From Clostridia bacterium (lineage in GTDB: Bacteria > Bacillota > Clostridia > Oscillospirales > CAG-272), in contig JAGBXH010000258.1 of the NCBI GenBank assembly GCA_017629395.1, forward strand, positions 1-5,757: a stretch of 5,757 nt of DNA, given 5' to 3'. The notes below the pieces were generated by a model. That model made no database searches. It was not told where the DNA came from and saw only the letters and a list, made by a program, of their open reading frames with translations. This document shows positions 1 through 5,222 of this stretch, piece after piece. The position numbers were made by a program, and so were the translations under genes. The number at the start of each line of letters is the position of its first letter. The stretch's first letter is position 1.

Positions 1-741
1 CTCAAATACCTTACCGACCTCAAGAGCGACCTGTGCTTCCTTATAAGCTCTTGCCAGATCCTTGATGTTCTCAACAGTAGTGGAGATACCGATGGCAACC
101 TTGGTGTAGAACTCTGCGGACAGGGTGTCTGCGATGTTGGTCGCGATCTTTTCCACTTCCTTGGTCTCCATGCCGGGCTTGACGTCCTTAACCAGCACGA
201 TGTCGTGCTCGCCTACGGAGATCACGTAGTCCTTGGACTTATCCGGGAACATGTTCTGCAGCATTTCAAAGGGCATCATATCGGTCTTGCCGTAGAACTT
301 GATCAAGAAGACGATTCTGCTCTCCTCGGTGTTGAAGTGCAGCTCCTTGGACTTGATGTAAATATCACTGGGCAGGATATTATCCAGAATGATATTCTTG
401 ATAAAGGAACCCTTGTCATACTTCTCATCATACAGATTCTTGATATTGCCAAGAGAGATGGACAGCAGCTTGGACATCTTTTCAGCCATCTTGTCCTCAC
501 CCTCAACGAATACTACGTACTCTGCCTTGGTGCCGCCGCTGACGGGGCGGTAAGTATAACCGGAGGAGGTCACCACATCGGAGGTATAAGCAAGCTCATC
601 GCGAACGCCCTGCTTGATCTCGCCAATCTTGACAAGCTCGGAGCAAGCAATAATGACGCCGTTTTCGTCAATGACGCCGATCACGCGATCGATCGCATCC
701 TTCATCTGGTGAATCACGCTTTGGAACAGTCTGTTGGACAT
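1..741 (-). CDS. PucR/CdaR-family transcriptional regulator, C-terminus cut by window edge
   Basis: 247 residues are readable without a stop from the ATG at 741 to the window edge. Residues 1-60 look like a small ligand-sensing domain of the sugar-diacid/PAS kind (VIGVIDENGVIIACSEL at 20-36, then KIGE). Residues about 140-247 look like the GGDEF-like middle domain of PucR/CdaR proteins, with VGEHDIVLVKD at 176-186, VAIGIS at 215-220 and the typical AYKEAQVALEVGK at 232-244. Family members end in a PucR-type helix-turn-helix; that part, probably 100 or more residues, lies outside, so DNA binding is inferred from the family. The start is supported by GAGGAG at 751-756, 9 nt upstream, and by a promoter further up. 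Codon choice is strict: all 25 lysines are AAG and no serine uses TCG or TCA, unlike the SGNH gene, which suggests strong expression. The ligand and targets are unknown. Alternative name: helix-turn-helix domain-containing protein. Confidence 0.8.
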   Translation of the reverse strand, partial: MSNRLFQSVIHQMKDAIDRVIGVIDENGVIIACSELVKIGEIKQGVRDELAYTSDVVTSSGYTYRPVSGGTKAEYVVFVEGEDKMAEKMSKLLSISLGNIKNLYDEKYDKGSFIKNIILDNILPSDIYIKSKELHFNTEESRIVFLIKFYGKTDMMPFEMLQNMFPDKSKDYVISVGEHDIVLVKDVKPGMETKEVEKIATNIADTLSAEFYTKVAIGISTTVENIKDLARAYKEAQVALEVGKVFE

Positions 742-791
742 AAAATTAAACTCCTCTTTTTTGATTTTCGGGGTTGTATATACTAACCTAT

Positions 792-820
792 ATTATACAC
801 CCTTTTTTGTGATTTTTCAA
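792..820 (-). promoter_or_regulatory. Sigma-A promoter of the PucR-like regulator gene
   Basis: On the minus strand a -35 box TTGAAA (815-820) and a perfect -10 box TATAAT (792-797) are separated by exactly 17 bp. Transcription would start near 785, giving a leader of about 45 nt ending at the GAGGAG site. The DNA upstream of the -35 box (about 830-860) is rich in A and T tracts and could act as an UP element. It includes AAAAAAT and ATTTTTT around a 5-nt loop (842-860). No operator was recognised. Confidence 0.8.
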
Positions 821-889
821 TAGTGTTTTGCATATTTTTATAAAAAATGTGTGATTTTTTTGCGAGTTTTTTGCTCACCCTGCCAAATC

Positions 890-1636
890 TCACATTTCAA
901 ACCGATATACCAGACAGCTCAATACGAAGGGTGCTGCGGTTTCTGTGCGCAAAATGCGCTTGCCAAGTCCGGTCATTTTCATGCCCGCTGCTTCGGCACG
1001 TGCTGCTTCCTCGGGAGAAAACCCTCCCTCGCTGCCGACGATGACGGCAATGCGCGGACGTGCGGGAAGACCCTGCTCGTTTTGCAGGATGCTTGCCAGC
1101 GTTTGGGTGCCCTCTCCCTCATAGCAGAACAGGCACAGATCGCACTCCTCTGTCAAAGCCAGCATTTGCTCAAAGGAAACCGTGGGCTTGACCGCAGGTA
1201 CGCGTCCGCGTCCGCTTTGCTTAGCGGCTTCGGCTGCGATGCGGCAGCGGCGCTTGGTCTTCTCTGCCTCACCGTCCGCCTTAGCCTTGGCAATGCAACG
1301 GCTACTCTGGAAGGGTACGATCTCATACACGCCGCATTCCACGGCTTTCTGGATAATGGAATCAAACTTCTCTCCCTTGGGCAGCGCCTGGAACAGGCAG
1401 GCATCAAAGGGCGGCTCGGTTGCACAGGGTGCGCTTGACACGATCTCGGCAAGCACGCGCTTATCCTGCTCAAATGAGGTAAGTCTGCATTCGTATTCTA
1501 TGGCGCGATCGTCGCAAACGGTGATAAACTCCCCTGCCGCCATGCGCAGGGATCTTGCGATGTGATGCGCGTCGTCCCCCGTCAGGGTCACGACGTTATC
1601 CGAGATCTGCTCTGCGGACACAAAAAAACGGGGCAT
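890..1636 (-). CDS. rsmE: 16S rRNA (uracil(1498)-N(3))-methyltransferase RsmE
   Basis: This 248-residue protein is normal length for RsmE, the cytoplasmic SPOUT-class enzyme that uses S-adenosylmethionine to methylate N3 of U1498 in 16S rRNA of the assembled small subunit. The N-terminal PUA-like domain carries DDAHHIARSLRM (21-32). The catalytic half has KGEKFDSIIQKAVECGV (87-103), AAEAAKQSGR (134-143) and the knot motifs VGSEGGFSPEE (200-210) and LGKRILRTETA (224-234). Here GSEGG replaces the more usual GPEGG, a mild variation. I chose the ATG at 1636 because GGAGG at 1644-1648 sits 7 nt upstream and MPRFF is a typical RsmE start. A GTG nine codons upstream (1663) is in frame, but the ribosome binding site would then lie inside the gene. 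It is transcribed from its own promoter, not next to prmA, its frequent partner. No convincing terminator follows, so read-through into the regulator gene 148 bp downstream is possible. Confidence 0.95.
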   Translation of the reverse strand: MPRFFVSAEQISDNVVTLTGDDAHHIARSLRMAAGEFITVCDDRAIEYECRLTSFEQDKRVLAEIVSSAPCATEPPFDACLFQALPKGEKFDSIIQKAVECGVYEIVPFQSSRCIAKAKADGEAEKTKRRCRIAAEAAKQSGRGRVPAVKPTVSFEQMLALTEECDLCLFCYEGEGTQTLASILQNEQGLPARPRIAVIVGSEGGFSPEEAARAEAAGMKMTGLGKRILRTETAAPFVLSCLVYRFEM

Positions 1637-1663
1637 ATATACACCTCCGACAAAAAAATGCAC

Positions 1664-1692
1664 AAAATGACCTAACGCAAAGTGGTCATTTT
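1664..1692 (-). promoter_or_regulatory. Dyad/hairpin in the rsmE leader
   Basis: A perfect 9-bp inverted repeat, AAAATGACC (1664-1672) and GGTCATTTT (1684-1692), surrounds an 11-nt loop. It lies between the expected transcription start (about 1701) and the rsmE ribosome binding site. In the RNA the 3' arm ends in U's and is followed 5 nt later by seven U's (1652-1658). It could therefore be a weak attenuator, a leader hairpin that stabilises the mRNA, or a DNA operator just downstream of the promoter. The stem has only three G-C pairs, so strong termination is doubtful. Confidence 0.4.
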
Positions 1693-1707
1693 TCTTGTTA
1701 TGCTCCT

Positions 1708-1736
1708 ATTATAATACACATTTACCAAATTGTCAA
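1708..1736 (-). promoter_or_regulatory. Consensus sigma-A promoter of rsmE
   Basis: On the minus strand TTGACA (1731-1736) and TATAAT (1708-1713) are both perfect consensus boxes with an optimal 17-bp spacer. This is the strongest promoter visible in the window. The -35 box overlaps one arm of an inverted repeat, TTGTCAA (1730-1736) and TTGACAA (1745-1751), so a repressor could bind there. The expected start is near 1701, giving a leader of about 65 nt. Confidence 0.85.
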
Positions 1737-1771
1737 GTCCTTTTTTGACAAATTTCACAAGTTTTTTGACA
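1730..1771. repeat. Repeated TTGACA-type elements upstream of the rsmE promoter
   Basis: TTTTTTGACA occurs twice on the plus strand, at 1741-1750 and 1762-1771, with starts exactly 21 bp apart (two helical turns). An opposite-facing TTGTCAA lies at 1730-1736, over the rsmE -35 box. The arrangement resembles a regulator binding region next to the promoter. The region is AT-rich, so short repeats of this kind could arise by chance. Confidence 0.4.
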
Positions 1772-1833
1772 TTTTGCACGGATAACAGCACGCATTCCCC
1801 GCCCAATCTTTTCGTCAAAGTACCGAAATATAC

Positions 1834-1861
1834 AAAAAAGCCAAGCACCGCGGTGCTTGGC
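1834..1861 (-). terminator. Intrinsic terminator of the acylation operon
   Basis: A perfect 22-bp palindrome at 1840-1861, with half-site GCCAAGCACCG, is followed on the minus strand by six T's (1834-1839). In RNA it folds as a 9-bp GC-rich stem with a CGCG tetraloop and then a U-tract, the classic rho-independent form. It starts about 16 nt after the lipoprotein stop codon and separates this unit from the rsmE promoter. Confidence 0.92.
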
Positions 1862-1876
1862 TCTGCTTGTATGCTT

Positions 1877-2350
1877 TTATGCTTGTGTATAGTGGATCGC
1901 GGTCACGACGCCGTCGCGGATGCCGAACATCAGCTTGGTCGTGCCGTCGGTATAAACCAGGCTGCCGTCGGCAGTTTCGGTATATTCGTCACCGTAGGCA
2001 GTCACAACGGCACTCTTGGCGTCACCGATCCTGATGCCCTGCGGCGTTGCCACGCTGTCATCGGTCAGCACAATTCTGACAATGCGGTCGGCACCGTTGC
2101 TCCACACGGTATCGTAGCGGAAGCCGGGATAGTAAAATTCCTTATCGTTCTGCTCTGCACCGCACGAGCCGGATTCACGGTAGTCGATATAGTCGCCCAA
2201 AGCAGCGGAAAGTGCCTTTCCGTCCTCACCGATGCGCACAGCTGTGCCGTTATACGAAAAGGAATACTCCACTCCCGTGTTCTGATCACACGCGACAAAG
2301 CAAAGCGACAGCATCAGAATTGCTGCAAAAATCAAGCTAAGTTTTTTCAT
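1877..2350 (-). CDS. Small secreted lipoprotein, last gene of the acylation operon
   Basis: 157 residues. A positively charged start (MKK) and a hydrophobic stretch lead to FVAC with Cys21, a slightly atypical lipobox (Phe instead of the usual Leu at -3). It is therefore probably lipid-anchored to the outer face of the membrane. The mature part seems to hold two related halves: VRIG (38-41), LGDYIDYRE (51-59) and DRIVRIVLTDD (88-98), against GIRIGD (105-110), YGDEYTET (119-126) and DGVVTAIHY (146-154). This rhythm of IG, a helix, YG, then strands recalls SmpA/BLIP-like folds and small lipoproteins that I remember as common in Clostridia, including the ESxSC...TDDSVATPxGI stretch. No catalytic motif is visible. 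Its ATG overlaps the stop of the SGNH gene (ATGA at 2347-2350), with AAGGAG at 2361-2366, so the two are translationally coupled. A role as sensor or accessory factor for the acylation machinery is only an inference. Confidence 0.8.
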   Translation of the reverse strand: MKKLSLIFAAILMLSLCFVACDQNTGVEYSFSYNGTAVRIGEDGKALSAALGDYIDYRESGSCGAEQNDKEFYYPGFRYDTVWSNGADRIVRIVLTDDSVATPQGIRIGDAKSAVVTAYGDEYTETADGSLVYTDGTTKLMFGIRDGVVTAIHYTQA

Positions 2351-3387
2351 TGAGCATTCACTCCTTGTTGTTTTTCATTATGGTAATTGTGTATTCTCTG
2401 CTCCCAAAGCGCGTCAAGTGCCGCGTCACCGCGTCTGTCGGGTACGCCGTGGTTGGTCATGAGCAAATTGCCAAGGTAAAGCGTCCACTTCTCCGCGCCG
2501 TACACGTTGAGGTGCAGCCCCGCGTCGTAGGTGTCGGTGCTCCAATCAAGCCCCAGCTCTGCGTCCATCCCTATAAAATTATAATAGGTAAGGTTGTTGG
2601 TCTGCGCATACGCTACGATCTGTGCATCCCATTCGTCATACCAATAGTATTTGACCGAATTGGTGGGCGCTTTGATCAGCACCAGCTCAGCGCCGTGCTG
2701 CGCGCACAGATCCTGCATTTTATCAAGGTATTCCATGCTGCGCGCGGGCAGCGTGCTGTCAATGAGTGCATCGGGCTCTCTGGTGTCCGCAGGATCTACG
2801 GGCACGATATCGGTCTGCATCAAGTACCCTTGATGCGTAATATCCTCATGCTTGAAAAAGGTATGCGCCAGATCCGCTGCAGTCAGCTCGCTCCAGCGGT
2901 CGTGATAGCGCAGAATGGGCATAAAATACGACAAAAACGACTCGTCCTCGGTCATGGATGCCTTGATCGCCTGCAGCTTGGCGGGCGACCACCGCATATC
3001 CTCCAAGGTCATGCGGCTGATGGATTCCTTGGGCGTCTTGCCGTATTTGAGCGCGAGCACGTTGAACACCACGACCTTAACGTCGGGATCCTTTGTAAGG
3101 GTTTCTTCCAATACGTGATAGGACTGCCACACGGTCTGCTGTGACGAGCCGCGCACGTAAGAGGTCATGCCGTATTTTTCATACAGCACGGCGGGCACGA
3201 TACCCTCGTAGATCTCACAGTCACCCACAAAGATGACGTCATGCTTGTCACTGACATCATAGTAGCCGCACAGCAAATGCCCCTCGCGGTTATCGTAGCG
3301 CGACGGGATCAGCACGGCTTGCGCCGACATCAGCGCGGCAAGCAATAAAACAATGCTCAGGACAGCGGGTAAAATTCTTTTTTTCAT
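2347..3387 (-). CDS. Membrane-anchored SGNH/DltD-like protein with Cys at the nucleophile position
   Basis: 346 residues. An N-terminal hydrophobic segment (about 5-26) after MKKR should act as an uncleaved anchor, leaving the rest outside the membrane. The extracellular part fits an SGNH-type fold: strand plus nucleophile loop VIFVGDCEIYE (51-61), an RGSSQQ loop (79-84), VVVFNVLALKYG (105-116), LVLIKAP (235-241) and DAGLHLNVYGAEK (288-300), where Asp288 and His292 are the expected acid and base. DltD and AlgX-type proteins use Ser in G-[DS]-S; here the same position is Cys57. The C-terminal GVPDRRGD (314-321) I recall from a clostridial subfamily. The start follows AAAGGAGG (3396-3403), which overlaps the MBOAT stop, 14 nt away. 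By analogy with DltD it would pass the acyl group exported by the MBOAT to an extracellular polymer, but the acceptor is unknown. Other possible labels: SGNH/GDSL hydrolase family protein, DltD domain protein. Confidence 0.85.
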   Translation of the reverse strand: MKKRILPAVLSIVLLLAALMSAQAVLIPSRYDNREGHLLCGYYDVSDKHDVIFVGDCEIYEGIVPAVLYEKYGMTSYVRGSSQQTVWQSYHVLEETLTKDPDVKVVVFNVLALKYGKTPKESISRMTLEDMRWSPAKLQAIKASMTEDESFLSYFMPILRYHDRWSELTAADLAHTFFKHEDITHQGYLMQTDIVPVDPADTREPDALIDSTLPARSMEYLDKMQDLCAQHGAELVLIKAPTNSVKYYWYDEWDAQIVAYAQTNNLTYYNFIGMDAELGLDWSTDTYDAGLHLNVYGAEKWTLYLGNLLMTNHGVPDRRGDAALDALWEQRIHNYHNEKQQGVNAQ

Positions 3388-3401
3388 CTCTCCGCCCTCC
3401 T

Positions 3402-4973
3402 TTAGTTAAACGTGCCGCCGTAGATAAAGGCGGACGCATCATAGCCAAGTCCGTACGTGCCGAACACCAGCACAAAAAATACGACAGCGGCAAAGGCAAG
3501 ACTGCCAAGCCACGGCTTTTCCCACAGCTTTTCGCGCAAGGGTCTGTCCTTACCCAGTTGGCTGACGCCCCACATGGCAAGAATGCCCACGCCGATGACG
3601 CAGAACGAGGACGCGGACACGCCAAGCGCGGTCAGCCCCCCGTCAAACAGGCTGCCCCAATTGAACTCGGTGAACACCGATAAGAACTTTTGGAAGGTCA
3701 ACGGCACGTTCATGTAGCAATCCAGCACGCGGATGAGCGCCATCAGGCAGAAGGTGCGCACGATCATAAAGGTCTGATAGGGTGCGCTTGCGTGCAATTT
3801 CGGAAATTTGGTGCGGAATTTTGCGTACAGCGGTTCAAGCTCCTGCGATACCAGCAACACCAGACAGTTAAGCATTGCCCAGACGACAAAGTTCCATGCA
3901 ATGCCGTGCCAAAGGCCGGTAAACAGCCAGGTGACGATGGTGGTGATATATACAGGCAGACGCTTGCCGATTGCCGTGCCCAGGTGTGCGCGGCTCCACT
4001 TGGAGAGCTTTTGCATGCTCTTGGTCACGGACAAGGGATAAAAGATGTAATTCGTAAACCACGCGCCCATGGTGATGTGCCAGCGGCGCCAGTATTCTGC
4101 GGTGGATTTGGACGAAAACGGTCTGTTAAAGTTCTCGGGCAGCTTGATGCCCAGCATCTCCGCAGCACCTAGCACGATGTCGATACCGCCCGTGAAGTCA
4201 CCGTAAATACGAACGGAGTAAAATAAGCAAAGCAGCAAAAAGAACACGCCGCCCTTTTGCTGTGCCACGATTGCGCCCACGGCGGGAGCAATGGCATCCG
4301 CTACGACCAGCTTTTTGAAAAAGCCCCACGCAATACGGATCGCACCGCAAAAGAGGTTCTTACCCGCAAAGGCATGCGGGGTAAAATACTGCTCGCCTAC
4401 GTCCGAGTATTTGCTGATGGGACCCATGACAAGCTGCGGGAAAAAGCCGACAAACAGCGCGTGCTTTGCAAAATTGCGCTGCACGGGGGCTTTTTCGCGG
4501 TACACGTCCAGCATGTAGCCGATGGCGATAAAGGTATAATAGGAAATACCCATGATCTCCAGGGCATACTTGCCAAGGTGCAAGCCGCTTTCATCGATCT
4601 TGAAGCCGAAATAGCCCGAAACAAACTTGGCGTATATCAGCGCGACAGCCAATACGGCAATGCCCGTGCAGACGATTGCCAGATTGCCCTTTTTATTCTT
4701 GTTTTTATATGCCTTTCTCTGCTCCTTGGGCAACTCCCTGTTGGCATCCAGCCAAGCTGCGCACGCGCGCTGCCGCTTACCCATGACGGCAACCGCAAGG
4801 TACGACACCGCAATGACCGCCAATAGGAAGACGCAGCACGTCACGCCCGCAAAGGCGTAAAACACCACGCTGCCCAAAAGCAGCACCACCCACTGCGCAC
4901 GCTTTGGCACAAGGTAGTACAGCGCGGTCAGCAAGCAAAGGAAGCAAAGAAATTCAAATGAAGCAAAATTCAT
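3402..4973 (-). CDS. MBOAT family membrane O-acyltransferase (DltB/AlgI-like)
   Basis: 523 residues with many hydrophobic segments, an integral membrane protein. Family hallmarks are SYYTFIAIGYMLDVYRE (144-160), FFPQLVMGPI (177-186), IYGDFTGGIDI (256-266), STAEYWRRWHITMGAWF (290-306, His299) and TGLWHGIAWNF (352-362) with the expected catalytic His356. MBOAT proteins of this branch take an acyl group from a carrier protein on the cytoplasmic side and deliver it to the outside. Residues 516-523 are FIYGGTFN, recalling the FIYxxF tail of the small protein DltX, whose Tyr carries the acyl group in the dlt system; here that function may be built in at Tyr518. The start lies only 3 nt after the carrier-protein stop with no good ribosome binding site (weak AAGG), so translation probably depends on coupling. 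The SGNH gene follows after 14 nt. The symbol dltB is possible, but D-alanine specificity is not shown. Confidence 0.93.
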   Translation of the reverse strand: MNFASFEFLCFLCLLTALYYLVPKRAQWVVLLLGSVVFYAFAGVTCCVFLLAVIAVSYLAVAVMGKRQRACAAWLDANRELPKEQRKAYKNKNKKGNLAIVCTGIAVLAVALIYAKFVSGYFGFKIDESGLHLGKYALEIMGISYYTFIAIGYMLDVYREKAPVQRNFAKHALFVGFFPQLVMGPISKYSDVGEQYFTPHAFAGKNLFCGAIRIAWGFFKKLVVADAIAPAVGAIVAQQKGGVFFLLLCLFYSVRIYGDFTGGIDIVLGAAEMLGIKLPENFNRPFSSKSTAEYWRRWHITMGAWFTNYIFYPLSVTKSMQKLSKWSRAHLGTAIGKRLPVYITTIVTWLFTGLWHGIAWNFVVWAMLNCLVLLVSQELEPLYAKFRTKFPKLHASAPYQTFMIVRTFCLMALIRVLDCYMNVPLTFQKFLSVFTEFNWGSLFDGGLTALGVSASSFCVIGVGILAMWGVSQLGKDRPLREKLWEKPWLGSLAFAAVVFFVLVFGTYGLGYDASAFIYGGTFN

Positions 4974-4976
4974 GCC

Positions 4977-5204
4977 TTACACCGTGTCAAGGCGTTCGAT
5001 CAGCTCCCAAAGGGCCTTGGCGGAATTGAAATTCTCGGGCAGGATCTCCTCTGCGGGAATGGATACGTCAAAGGCATCGTTGATATCGGTAATCAGCGTA
5101 ACGATGTCAAGCGAGTCAAGAATGCCGTCGTCCACCAAGCCGTCATAGGTCTCGAAATCGACGTCGGGGTGCAGATTCTGCATAATTTCAATGAGTTTTT
5201 CCAT
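4977..5204 (-). CDS. Acyl carrier protein of the acylation operon
   Basis: 75 residues, acidic and helical, the usual size of a free-standing carrier protein. LVDDGILDSLDIVTLI (23-38) contains the DSL motif; Ser31 is the expected site for the 4'-phosphopantetheine arm. The stretch after it (PENFNS at 56-61, then a final helix) matches clostridial carrier proteins found beside MBOAT genes. True DltC proteins, as I remember them, read DSFGTVELL and carry an EFDR-W motif; neither is present, so a carrier relation is secure but the name DltC is not. It should be loaded by the upstream adenylation enzyme and used by the downstream MBOAT. The start is supported by CTCCT (5212-5216 on the plus strand, AGGAG in the mRNA) 7 nt upstream. 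It lies 18 nt after the adenylation gene. Confidence 0.9.
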   Translation of the reverse strand: MEKLIEIMQNLHPDVDFETYDGLVDDGILDSLDIVTLITDINDAFDVSIPAEEILPENFNSAKALWELIERLDTV

Positions 5205-5222
5205 GATATATCTCCTGTGTGA

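Noticed and set aside
205..786. Open frame of 193 codons on the plus strand
   Set aside because: It lies opposite the PucR-like gene, has no family resemblance or ribosome binding site, and runs through that gene's promoter. The minus frame shows clear domain motifs.
842..886. Possible rsmE terminator (A-tract dyad 842-860 and GAGC...CTCG nearby)
   Set aside because: The stems are either only A-T pairs or three base pairs long, with no GC hairpin before a U-run. I would not call a terminator.
851..1438. Open frame of 195 codons on the plus strand
   Set aside because: It is the antisense shadow of rsmE, whose knot motifs are unmistakable.
1637..1663. Upstream GTG start for rsmE at 1663
   Set aside because: It would put the GGAGG site inside the gene and has no ribosome binding site of its own. 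The ATG at 1636 fits family length and spacing.
1745..1771. TTGACA boxes on the plus strand as promoters
   Set aside because: No -10-like hexamer sits about 17 bp downstream of either box, and no plus-strand gene follows.
2350..3144. Open frame of 264 codons on the plus strand
   Set aside because: It is antisense to the SGNH gene. The protein text has no recognisable domain, and the frame is kept open by the GC-rich third positions of the real gene.
3690..4826. Plus-strand frames at 3690-4172 and 4257-4826
   Set aside because: Both are shadows of the MBOAT gene and lack start signals of their own.
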